From: an uncultured Chloroflexota bacterium
GTDB taxonomy: Bacteria > Chloroflexota > Anaerolineae > Anaerolineales > Anaerolineaceae
Direction of reading: 5' to 3'
Length of the DNA stretch: 64,000 nt
Assembly: GCA_902774215.1 (NCBI GenBank)
Contig: CACYHU010000041.1
Location: 1-64,000 of the forward strand
Shown: in pieces, positions 1 through 8,846 of the stretch
Numbering within the stretch: the stretch's first letter is position 1
Layout: each line of letters starts with the position of its first letter
Position numbers and translations under genes: made by a program
Notes under the pieces: generated by a model
Databases searched by the model: none
What the model saw: the letters and a program-made list of their open reading frames with translations, nothing else
What the model was told of the DNA's origin: nothing

Positions 1-59
1 TCGGCTTCAGGTTCGATGATCTGATCTGCCGTGTTTTTGATCATGTCCGATATGTTCAT
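1..59 (-). CDS. N-terminal fragment of an unidentified protein (runs off the window)
   Basis: Reading the minus strand from the ATG at 59-57 gives an open frame of 19 codons, MNISDMIKNTADQIIEPEA, up to the window edge. A strong Shine-Dalgarno sequence (GGAGGAG on the minus strand, around 67-73) sits about 7 nt upstream, which is the main reason to believe the start. Too little is visible to assign a family. Confidence 0.55.
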   Translation of the reverse strand, partial: MNISDMIKNTADQIIEPEA

Positions 60-400
60 CTCAGCTCTCCTCCTTTGTTTAGTCTTCCGGCGGGTCCAGT
101 ACCCTTTCCCACGGCTTCGTGCAGCTGTGAAGCTGACGGTATTTAGTGGGGACGGGCCCCTGCGGGGACCGTCCCCGGGTGTCATTGATAAATACAGTAT
201 ACAGAAATTTTTAAAAAAGAAAACCGCCAATATTGGCCGTTGACAAATGTTCGATTTTGTGGTAAAGCTGGAGCATACAGAGGGAAAGGGACGGGGCAAA
301 ATTTTCTTCCGCTGTTTTTTCGGAAAGCAGAGAACTATAAACGAAAAAGCACGATCAAAATTCAAATGACATAATCGATGCTCCTGTATTATGATATACT
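60..400. other. Non-coding spacer between divergent genes
   Basis: This stretch separates the minus-strand fragment from the plus-strand ATPase gene at 466. It holds the GC-rich palindrome at 148-176 and otherwise AT-rich sequence. The short plus-strand open frame at 31-243 overlaps the likely minus-strand gene start and has no recognisable content, so I do not call it. No RNA gene or clear promoter was recognised. Confidence 0.5.
148..176. repeat. GC-rich REP-like palindrome
   Basis: GGGGACGG pairs with CCGTCCCC, and inside that arm CCCC pairs with GGGG around a TGC loop, with one mismatch between the two helices. The result is a nearly continuous 12-bp hairpin of very high GC content in an otherwise AT-rich spacer. 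It resembles the intergenic REP/BIME-type palindromes found scattered in many bacterial genomes. No second copy was noticed in this window and there is no T-run, so it is not a typical terminator. Confidence 0.5.
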
Positions 401-442
401 ATCTTATAAGAAACTATCTCATAAGATAGTTTCTTATAAGAT
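401..442. promoter_or_regulatory. Perfect 19-bp inverted repeat upstream of the ATPase gene
   Basis: The 19-nt arms 401-419 and 424-442 are exact reverse complements around a 4-nt loop (CATA). Each arm itself contains the palindrome TCTTATAAGA. The element ends 23 nt before the ATPase ATG, so it is placed to act as an operator or a 5' leader hairpin. Its core ATAAGATA recurs in the direct repeats upstream of the Fic gene (2014-2049), suggesting one shared regulator; that link is inference. Confidence 0.6.
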
Positions 443-465
443 AATACTACAAAAGGAAGTGTGAG

Positions 466-1881
466 ATGTTTCTGTGCCGGGAAAAAGAATTGAAGAAAAT
501 GAATGTCCGATATCAAAATAAGGGACTTGAATGTATCATTATATACGGCAGAAGACGCGTTGGGAAAACAGCTCTGATCAATGAATTTGTAAAGAACAAA
601 CCGACGATTTATTTTCCTGCACTGGATACAAATGCCAGGGGAAATCTTTCCGCCCTTTCATGTGCGATCCATAACTATCAGCATCCGCATTCCCAAGAGG
701 CTCCGGTTTACAACACCTTTGATGCCGCGTTTGATGAGATCACTCAAATCGCAAAAAATTCAGATCGGGTTGTTTTTGTCATTGATGAATATCCATATCT
801 TGCCAAAGCGGACAATGCTGTTCCTTCAAAACTTCAGCATCTTTTAGATCATGATTGGGCTGAAACAAATCTATATCTGATATTGTGCGGTTCTTCGATG
901 AGTTTCATGGAAGACCATGTCCTAAGTCAGAAAAGTCCTCTTTTCGGCAGACGCACTGCACAGTTTAAAATTAAACCGCTGACATACCTTGAATCAGCCC
1001 GGTTTCATCCGGAATTAAGCCCGGAAGAGAATGCATTAATTTATGGAATAACCGGCGGAATACCGCATTACATTCGTAAATTAGATGTACGGACATCGAT
1101 TAAAGACGCTCTGCTTGAAAACCTGTTTGACAGTTCATCTTATCTTTTCGAGGAACCTGCAAATCTTTTAAAACAAGAACTTCGGGAACCAGCAGTCTAT
1201 AATGCCGTAATAACCGCAAATGCCAACGGTTCAGCCAGACTGAATGAAATCTCCTCAAAAGTGGGAATTGATAATGCTGTTTGTTCAAAATATCTGCGGG
1301 GTTTGTCTGAGCTTGAGATTATTCGAAAAACAGAACCTGTTGTTGATAAAACGAAAAAGAAGACACTTTATCGTATAACCGACAACTTTTTCAGGTTCTG
1401 GTATCGCTTTGTACCTAATAACATGATGGCAGTCAATTCCGGGCGGATGGAAGAAATATATGATAAAACCGTCGAAAGATATCTTCCGGAATATATGGGA
1501 CCGGTTTTCGAAGAAATCTGTACTCAATATCTTGTCCATTACGCAAAGAACCTTCCGTTTTACATTACAGAAATCGGTGAGTGGTGGGGAACCCATCCAA
1601 TCAGAAAAAAAGAAGCACAACTGGATATCGTTGCTTTGGGAACAGAAGACAATGAACGTAATCTTCTGATCGGCTCCTGTAAATACAGAAATGAAAAAAT
1701 TGGATGTGAAGAATTGGATTTGATCCGGGATTATGCATCCGCGATAGCAAAGGCAAGAGATAAATGTTATTTTAAGATTTTTTCAAAATCAGGATTTACA
1801 GATGCTTTATACGAAAAGGAAAAAGCCGGAGATGTATCTCTCGTCTCTATTGAAGAATTATACAATGTAAGGACACGATAA
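466..1881 (+). CDS. AAA ATPase with C-terminal DUF234 domain (archaeal ATPase family)
   Basis: The 471-aa protein starts with a P-loop ATPase domain: Walker A GRRRVGKT at residues 28-35 and Walker B FVIDEYPYL near 104-112. A winged-helix segment follows near residues 240-300. The C-terminal part has the DUF234 pattern, a PD-(D/E)xK-like fold with LDIVAL followed by GSCKY. This architecture (PF01637 plus DUF234) is widespread in archaea and anaerobic bacteria, usually as accessory genes of unproven function. The start is supported by AGGAAG 7 nt upstream. A perfect inverted repeat lies just ahead, and a Fic gene with related promoter repeats follows on the same strand. Lower GC and simpler codon use than the neighbouring trp genes suggest horizontal acquisition. 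Confidence 0.9.
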   Translation: MFLCREKELKKMNVRYQNKGLECIIIYGRRRVGKTALINEFVKNKPTIYFPALDTNARGNLSALSCAIHNYQHPHSQEAPVYNTFDAAFDEITQIAKNSDRVVFVIDEYPYLAKADNAVPSKLQHLLDHDWAETNLYLILCGSSMSFMEDHVLSQKSPLFGRRTAQFKIKPLTYLESARFHPELSPEENALIYGITGGIPHYIRKLDVRTSIKDALLENLFDSSSYLFEEPANLLKQELREPAVYNAVITANANGSARLNEISSKVGIDNAVCSKYLRGLSELEIIRKTEPVVDKTKKKTLYRITDNFFRFWYRFVPNNMMAVNSGRMEEIYDKTVERYLPEYMGPVFEEICTQYLVHYAKNLPFYITEIGEWWGTHPIRKKEAQLDIVALGTEDNERNLLIGSCKYRNEKIGCEELDLIRDYASAIAKARDKCYFKIFSKSGFTDALYEKEKAGDVSLVSIEELYNVRTR

Positions 1882-2013
1882 ACCTGCGGGATCGGTCCAT
1901 GTTCCAAGGGAAATGTGCATCGGCAATGATACGGTATCTGTTCGCTTTCATAAATAAAAATACTGTCAATTCATACCTCTCTCCGGCGAAATTTCGATCT
2001 CAGAGGAAGCAGT

Positions 2014-2049
2014 ATATAAGATAGCATATAAGATAGCATATAAGATAAT
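2014..2049. repeat. Three 12-bp direct repeats upstream of the Fic gene
   Basis: The unit ATATAAGATAGC is present twice exactly, followed by ATATAAGATAAT, as an uninterrupted 36-bp array. A TATAAT hexamer at 2058-2063 directly follows, so the repeats cover the expected -35 zone of a Fic promoter. The core ATAAGATA is also found twice in the inverted repeat before the ATPase gene (around 423-444). Confidence 0.65.
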
Positions 2050-2085
2050 ATTTCGATTATAATCAAATCAAGGTTCAGTGAAAAG

Positions 2086-3078
2086 ATGGAGACTTATCAG
2101 CCGCCTTTCAATGTTAATAATCAAATGCTGATGATGGCAGCGGAAATATCTGAAAAAACAGGGCAAATCAGCAGCTTTCATATGTTTGCATCCAAGCCTT
2201 ATCTGCGTCATATCAACCGCATTCGTTCAGTTCATGCCTCCGTTGCTATCGAAGCTAATTCTTTATCACTGAATGAAGTGCACAGCGTTATTGACGGAAA
2301 AACCGTCAGCGGGCCATGGAATGAAATTCAGGAAGTTAAAAATGCCTACAATGCTTATGAATTAATTGGAGAATTTGATCCTTTCTCGCTTGAAGAATTA
2401 AAGAAGCTCCATGGTATCATGACCGACAGTCTGATCAGTTCAGCCGGAAAATTCAGGAATCATGACGAAGGCGTTTTTCAAGGAGATGTTTGTATTTTTA
2501 TCGCTCCGCCGCCGCGTCTGATTCCTGTTCATATGCGAAATCTATTTATCTGGCTCAATAATACTCATAATTCGATCCACCCTCTGATCTATTCCTCTGT
2601 ATATCATTACGAATTTGTGTTTATTCACCCGTTTTCTGATGGAAACGGACGCATGGCACGACTCTGGCAGACTGCTCTTTTGTCAAAGTGGAATCCTGTG
2701 TTCCAGTATTTACCGCTTGAAAGTCATATTCACAAATATCAGGACGATTATTATAATGCGATTTCAGAAAGTCATATTGCAGGAAATTCCGACCCGTTTA
2801 TTTTGTTTATGCTTGAAAAAATCAATCAGACATTGGACCAGGCCCTGCAGCAAATAAGGAAAGAGTCTGCCTTTCGTTCAAGATACGTTCAGAAGCTTTT
2901 AGATGTCATGGAATATGATGTACCATATACGGGAGAACAATTACTGACATTTCTCGGACTGAAATCCAAAGCGAACCTGAGAAAGAATTATCTGATACCG
3001 GCGCTTGCAGAAGGGCTTATTGTAATGGGAATTCCTGACAAGCCCACCAGCCGTAATCAAACCTACATCAAAAAATAA
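2086..3078 (+). CDS. Fic-domain protein (probable AMPylator)
   Basis: This 330-aa protein carries the full Fic active-site motif HPFSDGNGR at residues 181-189, with His181 the expected catalytic base. Fic enzymes transfer AMP or related nucleotides onto hydroxyl groups of target proteins. An N-terminal inhibitory helix is present (S52-VAI-E56-A57-N58), matching the class II (S/T)xxxE(G/N) pattern except that the G/N position is Ala. Glu56 should still be able to block ATP, so the enzyme is probably autoinhibited. The C-terminal ~60 residues look like a winged helix (TGEQLLTFLGLKSKANLRK). The start is weakly supported, with AAGG about 13 nt upstream. A TATAAT lies at 2058-2063. No antitoxin gene is adjacent, consistent with a self-inhibited form. 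Confidence 0.93.
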   Translation: METYQPPFNVNNQMLMMAAEISEKTGQISSFHMFASKPYLRHINRIRSVHASVAIEANSLSLNEVHSVIDGKTVSGPWNEIQEVKNAYNAYELIGEFDPFSLEELKKLHGIMTDSLISSAGKFRNHDEGVFQGDVCIFIAPPPRLIPVHMRNLFIWLNNTHNSIHPLIYSSVYHYEFVFIHPFSDGNGRMARLWQTALLSKWNPVFQYLPLESHIHKYQDDYYNAISESHIAGNSDPFILFMLEKINQTLDQALQQIRKESAFRSRYVQKLLDVMEYDVPYTGEQLLTFLGLKSKANLRKNYLIPALAEGLIVMGIPDKPTSRNQTYIKK

Positions 3079-3126
3079 ATATAGACCGATACCGATACCG
3101 CGGTATTTTGATTTTTTTTGAAGTTC

Positions 3127-3155
3127 TTGACAAACAAGAGCCTTATGCATAAAAT
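3127..3155 (+). promoter_or_regulatory. Consensus promoter of the trp operon
   Basis: TTGACA at 3127-3132 and TAAAAT at 3150-3155 are separated by 17 bp, so this is a near-consensus sigma-70 promoter. Transcription would start near 3162, just ahead of the T-box leader. Confidence 0.85.
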
Positions 3156-3161
3156 AACAAA

Positions 3162-3434
3162 TCATATAAACTGTTGATGCGGAAATAAAGGCGGTAAAAG
3201 CCCTTACAGAGAGCCCGCGATGCTGAGAATCGGGCAGGAAACCAATCGTCAAATGGACCGCGGAGGGCGCATTCAAAGGCTGAAAAGCTGAGTATTCTGC
3301 GACGTTAGGGCATACGTCAGTTGCCGGGGATATGTTGGTATCCCGCTAAGTGCATGGTCCAAAGCCATGAATCAGGGTGGCACCGCGAAACAAAATTCGT
3401 CCCTGACAGATCTAACTTCTGTCAGGGTTTTTTT
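3162..3434 (+). promoter_or_regulatory. Tryptophan T-box riboswitch leader
   Basis: The ~270-nt leader between the promoter and trpD contains the invariant T-box sequence AGGGTGGCACCGCG at 3374-3387. A long Stem I region precedes it (GATGCTGAGA near 3220-3229). A Trp codon, TGG, at 3254-3256 is well placed as the specifier. An intrinsic terminator follows at once. T-box leaders bind uncharged tRNA: when tRNA-Trp is uncharged the antiterminator forms and the operon is read. The biosynthetic genes downstream fit Trp specificity; the exact specifier loop was judged by eye. Confidence 0.92.
3401..3434 (+). terminator. T-box-controlled intrinsic terminator
   Basis: A perfect 10-bp stem, CCCTGACAGA (3401-3410) with TCTGTCAGGG (3418-3427), has a 7-nt loop and is followed by seven Ts (3428-3434). 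It lies 14 nt after the T-box sequence, the normal place for the terminator that competes with the antiterminator. Confidence 0.93.
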
Positions 3435-3471
3435 ATTTCCAGACAGAAGAAAAATAAAAAAGGATGCAATC

Positions 3472-4491
3472 ATGATTAAAGAAGCCATTGTCAAAATCGT
3501 CTCCAAAGGCGACCTCACCTACGATGAAGCCTATACCGTAATGAATGAGATCATGAGCGGAGAAACCACCGCTACTCAAAACGCCGCATTCCTTGCAGCG
3601 CTTTCCACCAAGTCCGCCAAGGCAGAAACCAAGGATGAAATCGCCGGCTGTGCGGCAGCCATGCGGGATCATGCCACGAAAGTCGAAACTGATCTGCCGG
3701 TCCTGGAGATCGTCGGCACCGGCGGTGATAACGCTCAGAGTTTCAACATCTCCACCACCTCCGCCCTGATCGCAGCCGCCGGCGGCGCCAAAGTCGGAAA
3801 GCACGGCAACCGGGCTGCCTCATCCAAATGCGGTACAGCGGACTGCCTCGAAGCACTGGGTGTCAACATCGAACAGAGCCCTGAAAAATGTATCGAACTG
3901 CTGGAAAAGGTCGGGATATGCTTCTTTTTCGCTCAGAAATATCACACTTCCATGAAATATGTCGGTGCCATCCGCAGGGAGCTGGGATTCCGCACCGTTT
4001 TCAACATTCTCGGTCCGCTCACAAATCCCGCCAGCCCGAAAATGCAGCTGCTGGGGGTCTATGATGAATATCTTGCCGAACCGCTGGCGCAGGTCCTGAT
4101 CGATCTCGGGGTCAAGCGAGGGATGGTGGTTTACGGGCAGGACAAACTGGACGAGATCTCCATGAGCGCCCCGACGACCGTCTGCGAGTTCAAAGACGGC
4201 TGGTACAAAAAATACGTCATCACACCGGAAGATTTCGGCCTGACCCGCTGCAGCAAGGCGGAACTGGTCGGCGGAACACCGGAAGAGAACGCTGCCATCA
4301 CCCGGGCGATCCTGAACAGTGAGGATCATGGCCCCAAACGCAGCGCCGTCCTGATGAATGCGGGAGCAGCCCTTTACATCGCCGGAAAAGCCGAAACGAT
4401 GGCAGAAGGCATCCGGCTCGCCGGATCCCTGATCGATTCCGGAGCCGCTGCCCTGACACTTGAAAAATTTATCGAGGTCAGCAATCAATGA
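3472..4491 (+). CDS. trpD: Anthranilate phosphoribosyltransferase
   Basis: TrpD transfers phosphoribosyl from PRPP to anthranilate, the second step of tryptophan synthesis. The 339-aa protein has the usual length and the family glycine-rich motif [13 protein letters not shown], followed by [12 protein letters not shown]. The open frame extends 35 codons upstream into the T-box terminator; I chose the ATG at 3472 because it follows an AAAAAGGATG ribosome-binding site and gives the canonical N-terminus MIKEAIVKI. The next gene overlaps by 4 nt (ATGA). This is a stand-alone TrpD, not fused to a TrpG glutaminase. Confidence 0.97.
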   Translation: MIKEAIVKIVSKGDLTYDEAYTVMNEIMSGETTATQNAAFLAALSTKSAKAETKDEIAGCAAAMRDHATKVETDLPVLEIVGTGGDNAQSFNISTTSALIAAAGGAKVGKHGNRAASSKCGTADCLEALGVNIEQSPEKCIELLEKVGICFFFAQKYHTSMKYVGAIRRELGFRTVFNILGPLTNPASPKMQLLGVYDEYLAEPLAQVLIDLGVKRGMVVYGQDKLDEISMSAPTTVCEFKDGWYKKYVITPEDFGLTRCSKAELVGGTPEENAAITRAILNSEDHGPKRSAVLMNAGAALYIAGKAETMAEGIRLAGSLIDSGAAALTLEKFIEVSNQ

Positions 4492-5276
4492 GCATACTGG
4501 ATGAACTTGCCGCATATGCCCGGCAGCGGACCGCAGCAGATATGGAAAAAATCCCGCCGGAGGCGATGAAAGACCTGGCTGCCGCGACAGGAAGCGGGCA
4601 GGGAAAAGCTTTCACTGAGGCACTAGAACGTCCCGGTCTCTCCTTCATCTGTGAGGTGAAGAAAGCCTCCCCATCCAAAGGGCTGATCGCGCCGGACTTT
4701 CCCTATGTTTCAATCGCCAGGGATTATGAGGCGGCAGGAGCGGACTGCATCTCCTGTCTCACGGAACCAAAATGGTTCCTCGGGTCTGATCAGATCTTTC
4801 GTGAGATCCGGTCTGCGGTAAAAACACCGATGCTCCGCAAGGATTTCACCGTCAGTGAATACCAGATCTATCAGGCAAAGGCGATGGGGGCCAATGCGGT
4901 GCTGCTGATCTGCGCGATCCTCAGCCCGGCTGAACTCGCCGGATATCTGACGCTTTGCGATACACTCGGTCTGGCAGCGCTGACTGAAGCACACAATGAG
5001 CAGGAGATCGCAATGGCTCTTGACGCAGGAGCAAGGATCATCGGTGTCAACAACCGTAACCTTAAAGATTTCTCTGTGGACTTTAACAATGCCGCCAGGC
5101 TGAGAGACTGTATCCCGTCTGACCGTATTTATGTTGCAGAAAGCGGCGTAAAGGGACCGGATGATGTAACTATCTTAAAGAAAATCGGAGCAGATGCCGC
5201 ACTGATCGGTGAAGCTCTGATGCGATCAGACAATAAAACAGCCATGCTGAAAACACTGCGGGAGGCAGCAAAATGA
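4488..5276 (+). CDS. trpC: Indole-3-glycerol phosphate synthase
   Basis: TrpC closes the indole ring of carboxyphenylaminodeoxyribulose phosphate. The 262-aa TIM barrel shows the expected motifs: [10 protein letters not shown] near residues 55-65, LRKDF and the late [10 protein letters not shown] phosphate-binding loop. It overlaps trpD and trpF by 4 nt each, so translation is probably coupled along the operon. Confidence 0.97.
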   Translation: MSILDELAAYARQRTAADMEKIPPEAMKDLAAATGSGQGKAFTEALERPGLSFICEVKKASPSKGLIAPDFPYVSIARDYEAAGADCISCLTEPKWFLGSDQIFREIRSAVKTPMLRKDFTVSEYQIYQAKAMGANAVLLICAILSPAELAGYLTLCDTLGLAALTEAHNEQEIAMALDAGARIIGVNNRNLKDFSVDFNNAARLRDCIPSDRIYVAESGVKGPDDVTILKKIGADAALIGEALMRSDNKTAMLKTLREAAK

Positions 5277-5878
5277 CAAAAATCAAGCTCTGCGGGATGA
5301 AACGCGTGATCGATGTTCAGACAGCCAATGCACTGAAAGCAGATTATATCGGCTTTGTTTTCTGGCAAAAAAGCAAACGCTTCATAAGCGAGGAAGATGC
5401 CGCTGCCCTGAAAGCCATCCTTGCCCCGGAAATCGCCGCGGTCGGTGTATTTGTGGATGAGGAACCGGAAACCATAGCCGGAATGCTGAACCGCGGCATT
5501 ATCGATATCGCCCAGCTGCACGGAAATGAGGACGAAGACTACATCCGGCAGCTGCGTTCGCTGACGGACAAGCCGCTCATCAAAGCATTTCGCATCCGGG
5601 AAGCAAAAGACCTGGAAGCAGCATCCATCTGCAGTGCGGAATCTGTTCTGCTGGATGCGGGGAAAGGCGAAGGTATCGCGTTTGACTGGAAGCTGATCAG
5701 GGATTTTTCCCGTCCTTATTTTCTGGCCGGCGGGCTGAACCCTGAAAACGTTTCTGAAGCGATCGTCCAACTGCACCCCTTCGCGGTCGATGTAAGCTCC
5801 GGTATTGAAAGCAGCGGGCTGAAAGACGCAGAAAAAATGGCCGCATTTGTGAAAGCTGTAAGAAAGGAAACGCTATGA
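5273..5878 (+). CDS. trpF: Phosphoribosylanthranilate isomerase
   Basis: TrpF performs the Amadori rearrangement between the TrpD and TrpC steps. The 201-aa barrel has the catalytic Cys in KLCGMK (Cys7) and the acid Asp in AVDVSSGIE near residue 173, plus [11 protein letters not shown] in the phosphate-binding part. It is a separate gene, not fused to TrpC, and overlaps both neighbours by 4 nt. Confidence 0.96.
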   Translation: MTKIKLCGMKRVIDVQTANALKADYIGFVFWQKSKRFISEEDAAALKAILAPEIAAVGVFVDEEPETIAGMLNRGIIDIAQLHGNEDEDYIRQLRSLTDKPLIKAFRIREAKDLEAASICSAESVLLDAGKGEGIAFDWKLIRDFSRPYFLAGGLNPENVSEAIVQLHPFAVDVSSGIESSGLKDAEKMAAFVKAVRKETL

Positions 5879-7065
5879 CAAACCCCAAAGGACGCTTTGG
5901 TATATACGGCGGTCAGTATATTCCGGAAACCCTGATGAACGCCGTAATTGAACTGGAAGCGGCATACGAACATTATAAAAACGACCCGGAATTTCAGGCA
6001 GAGCTTTCGGCATTATTCAACGACTATGCCGGACGGCCTTCCCGGCTGTATTATGCCGAAAAAATGACAAAGGATCTGGGCGGTGCGAAAATTTACCTCA
6101 AACGGGAGGATCTCAATCACACAGGTGCCCACAAAATCAACAACGTCCTTGGTCAGGCACTGCTTGCCAAAAAGATGGGCAAGACCCGCCTGATCGCGGA
6201 GACCGGAGCCGGACAGCATGGGGTAGCCACCGCGACAGCAGCCGCGCTGATGGGGATGGAATGCGTCGTCTTCATGGGAGAAGAGGACACTAAGCGCCAG
6301 GCACTCAATGTTTACCGCATGCGCCTGCTGGGTGCGGATGTGATCCCGGTCAAAAGCGGGACCGCGACACTGAAAGATGCCGTTTCGGAAGCCATGCGGG
6401 AATGGACCAGCCGCATTGACGATACCCATTACTGCCTGGGTTCTGTTATGGGACCGCACCCCTTCCCGACCATCGTCCGGGATTTCCAGGCTGTCATATC
6501 CCGGGAGATCAAAGAACAGATGCTGGAAAAGGAAGGACGCCTTCCGGACGCGGTGCTGGCCTGTGTAGGCGGCGGCAGTAATGCCATCGGCAGCTTTTAC
6601 CATTTCATCAACGATCCGGAAGTGCGCCTGATCGGCTGTGAAGCAGCCGGACGCGGGATCAAGACCTTTGAGACCGCTGCCACGATCAACACCGGCCGGG
6701 TCGGCATCTTCCACGGTATGAAAAGCTACTTCTGCCAGGATGATTACGGACAAATTGCCCCCGTTTATTCGATTTCTGCCGGGCTGGATTACCCCGGCAT
6801 CGGTCCCGAACATGCCTGGCTGCATGATACCGGACGGGCGGAATATGCAGCTGTAACGGATGAGGAAGCCGTCTGCGCGTTTGAATATCTGGCAAAAATG
6901 GAAGGCATCATCCCTGCTATCGAATCAGCCCACGCGGTCGCGCACGCACTGAAAATTGCCCCGAAAATGGAAAGAAACCGGATCATGGTCATCACCATTT
7001 CCGGACGGGGAGACAAGGACTGCGCGGCTATCGCCCGTTACAGGGGGGAGGATATTAATGAATAA
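5875..7065 (+). CDS. trpB: Tryptophan synthase beta chain
   Basis: TrpB condenses indole with serine using PLP. The 396-aa protein has Lys87 in HTGAHKINN as the PLP Schiff-base residue, Glu109 in AETGAGQHG as the catalytic acid and the PLP-phosphate loop GGGSNAIG. It is the canonical TrpB1 type that pairs with TrpA; the next gene, trpA, overlaps by 8 nt. Confidence 0.97.
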   Translation: MTNPKGRFGIYGGQYIPETLMNAVIELEAAYEHYKNDPEFQAELSALFNDYAGRPSRLYYAEKMTKDLGGAKIYLKREDLNHTGAHKINNVLGQALLAKKMGKTRLIAETGAGQHGVATATAAALMGMECVVFMGEEDTKRQALNVYRMRLLGADVIPVKSGTATLKDAVSEAMREWTSRIDDTHYCLGSVMGPHPFPTIVRDFQAVISREIKEQMLEKEGRLPDAVLACVGGGSNAIGSFYHFINDPEVRLIGCEAAGRGIKTFETAATINTGRVGIFHGMKSYFCQDDYGQIAPVYSISAGLDYPGIGPEHAWLHDTGRAEYAAVTDEEAVCAFEYLAKMEGIIPAIESAHAVAHALKIAPKMERNRIMVITISGRGDKDCAAIARYRGEDINE

Positions 7066-7852
7066 AATCGCATCCGCTTTTGCATCCGGCAAGGCTTTCA
7101 TCCCCTTCATCACCTGCGGAGATCCGGACCTTGAAACCACCAAAGCCTGCATCCGCGAAATGGTCAGCAACGGTGCCGGCCTCATCGAACTGGGAATTCC
7201 CTTTTCCGACCCCACCGCGGAAGGCCCGGTGATCCAGGGAGCAAACATCCGCGCACTGGCCAGCGGGACAACCACCGATAAGATTTTTGAAATGGTCACA
7301 GAGCTGCGGAAGGAGATCAACACTCCGATGGTCTTCATGACTTATGCCAATGTGGTTTATTCCTATGGTTCAGAGCGCTTTCTGGCAGCGTGTGCACGGG
7401 TCGGGATCGACGGGCTTATCCTGCCTGACCTGCCTTATGAGGAGAAGGAAGAATTTTTACCGGTTTGCCGAAAATACGGAGTCAATCTGATCTCCCTGAT
7501 CGCCCCGACCTCCGCGGGACGGATCGCACAGATCGCAAAGGAGGCGGAAGGCTTTATCTATCTCGTCTCCAGCCTGGGCGTCACCGGTACCCGCAGTGAA
7601 ATCACGACCGACCTGGGATCGATCGTGAAGGTGGTACGGGAAAACAGCGCTGTCCCCTGTGCCATCGGTTTCGGCATTTCCACGCCCGAACAGGCTGCCA
7701 AAATGGCTGCGATCTCCGACGGCGCCATCGTCGGTTCCGCGATCATCAAGATCCTGGCCCGATACGGGACGGATGCCCCGCCGTATGTAGGGCAATTTGT
7801 GAAGAGTATGAAGCAAGCGATCAATGGTTTGCACCTGCCGGCTGCCGGTTAA
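7058..7852 (+). CDS. trpA: Tryptophan synthase alpha chain
   Basis: TrpA cleaves indoleglycerol phosphate and channels indole to TrpB. The open frame runs upstream into trpB; I chose the ATG at 7058 because GGGGGGAGG lies about 7 nt before it and it gives the normal start [20 protein letters not shown]. The product is 264 aa. Glu44, in ELGIPFSDP, matches the catalytic Glu49 of E. coli. The second catalytic position, Asp60 in E. coli (ADGP), is Glu55 here (AEGP); I believe some other TrpA proteins share this, but cannot check. Last gene of the operon; a terminator hairpin follows. Confidence 0.96.
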   Translation: MNKIASAFASGKAFIPFITCGDPDLETTKACIREMVSNGAGLIELGIPFSDPTAEGPVIQGANIRALASGTTTDKIFEMVTELRKEINTPMVFMTYANVVYSYGSERFLAACARVGIDGLILPDLPYEEKEEFLPVCRKYGVNLISLIAPTSAGRIAQIAKEAEGFIYLVSSLGVTGTRSEITTDLGSIVKVVRENSAVPCAIGFGISTPEQAAKMAAISDGAIVGSAIIKILARYGTDAPPYVGQFVKSMKQAINGLHLPAAG

Positions 7853-7873
7853 ACCGGCACAAAGAATAAACTT

Positions 7874-7912
7874 GAACAGCTGCCCCGGTTAGGCAGACCG
7901 GGGCGGCTGTTC
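7874..7912 (+). terminator. Terminator-like hairpin after trpA
   Basis: A 16-bp stem (7874-7889 with 7897-7912, one G-U pair) encloses a 7-nt loop just after the trpA stop. The downstream sequence is AT-rich but lacks a clean T-run, so termination strength is uncertain. Confidence 0.65.
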
Positions 7913-8073
7913 ATATATTATAAAGGTCAGTTCTTTTTTACAATGACAAATTTTCTTCTGCCTCTTTATCAGCATATAATTTTTCTCTGTCATTTTCTAT
8001 CAACAATAAAAGAAATTATATATAAAATATAAATATAAATTGGTATAACAGATAGTAAACAGGAGTATAAATT

Positions 8074-8343
8074 ATGTCTGAAACTGTCAGTGTAAATTTC
8101 AAACTGGATGCCGAAACAAAAAAAGGTATGGAAAATGTCTGTTCTGAACTTGGTTTATCCCTGACAGCAGCATTTACAATTTTTGCAAAAGCTGTAACCA
8201 GAGAAAGAAGGATCCCTTTTGATTTAGCATTAAATCCGGATCCGTTTTACAATGAATCAAATATACGTTATCTGGAAAAAAAGATGCAGGATTATAAAGC
8301 GGGAAAACTTCGGCTTGTTGAACATGAATTGATAGAGGATTGA
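8074..8343 (+). CDS. RelB/DinJ-type antitoxin
   Basis: The 89-aa protein has the ribbon-helix-helix N-terminus of RelB/DinJ antitoxins (SVNFKLDAETKKGMENVCSE, then LGLSLTAAFTIFAKAV). A C-terminal tail rich in charged residues should wrap the toxin. It would neutralise the toxin encoded 4 nt downstream and repress the shared promoter. ACAGGAG lies about 8 nt before the start. The AT-rich ~150-bp leader has no obvious palindrome that I could name as the operator. Confidence 0.92.
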   Translation: MSETVSVNFKLDAETKKGMENVCSELGLSLTAAFTIFAKAVTRERRIPFDLALNPDPFYNESNIRYLEKKMQDYKAGKLRLVEHELIED

Positions 8344-8347
8344 TTCT

Positions 8348-8614
8348 ATGCCGAAAAGGAATATTCAATGGGATTATGATGCATGGCAGGATTATCTTTA
8401 TTGGCAAGCAGGTGACAAAACCATCATAAAGAAAATCAATTCTTTAATAGAAGCAATTTTGCGTGATCCATTTGACGGAATTGGACAGCCGGAAGGATTG
8501 AAAGGTAATCTATCCGGATTCTGGAGTCGACGTATCAACGGTGAACACAGACTCGTGTATGCTGTTGAAGAAACAACAATCATAATAATTTCGTGTAAAG
8601 GACATTACAATTAG
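8348..8614 (+). CDS. yoeB: YoeB/Txe-type mRNA interferase toxin
   Basis: The 88-aa protein matches the Txe/YoeB family: ribosome-dependent RNases that cleave mRNA at the A site. The conserved block GLKGNLSGFWSRRINGEHRL is followed by the C-terminal CKGHY. The likely catalytic residues are Glu49, Arg68 and His86, with Tyr87 next to it. The family usually pairs with YefM/Axe-type antitoxins, but here the partner is RelB/DinJ-like, a known alternative combination. All key residues are present, so it is probably active. Confidence 0.93.
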   Translation: MPKRNIQWDYDAWQDYLYWQAGDKTIIKKINSLIEAILRDPFDGIGQPEGLKGNLSGFWSRRINGEHRLVYAVEETTIIIISCKGHYN

Positions 8615-8617
8615 AAT

Positions 8618-8787
8618 AGAGACATTGATGAACGGTATGCTGCCCGAAGATTATGCGATAAATTAAATCTTGAAATTTAAGTAAAGCGGGATTCCGTGAT
8701 GCATTAGAAAAATATCCGGAGGAACAACTGCATGATTCCATTTCTGATGCTGTTGATGAGATCCTTTTTGTTGCTGCAGCTGCGTAA
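8618..8787 (+). pseudogene. Frameshifted remnant of a small gene behind the toxin
   Basis: Two short open segments in different frames look like parts of one protein: 8618-8680 reads RDIDERYAARRLCDKLNLEI before a stop, and 8689-8787 reads GFRDALEKYPEEQ and on to ILFVAAAA before a TAA. Neither has a convincing start and ribosome-binding site. The helical, charged composition suggests real coding ancestry, but I cannot name the family. Confidence 0.35.
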
Positions 8788-8792
8788 GAACC

Positions 8793-8826
8793 GAAACAGG
8801 GCAGGCTTTTGAGCCTGCCCTGTTTC
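8793..8826. terminator. Bidirectional terminator
   Basis: A perfect 14-bp stem, GAAACAGGGCAGGC with GCCTGCCCTGTTTC, encloses a 6-nt loop between the plus-strand toxin-antitoxin unit and the minus-strand DUF47 gene that converges on it. There is a short A/T run on each side. Confidence 0.8.
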
Positions 8827-8846
8827 ATACAATGTCCCGCGGTGAT

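Noticed and set aside
31..243. Plus-strand open frame of 70 codons at the window start
   Set aside because: It overlaps a minus-strand gene start that has a strong Shine-Dalgarno, runs through a REP-like palindrome and has no ribosome-binding site or recognisable sequence.
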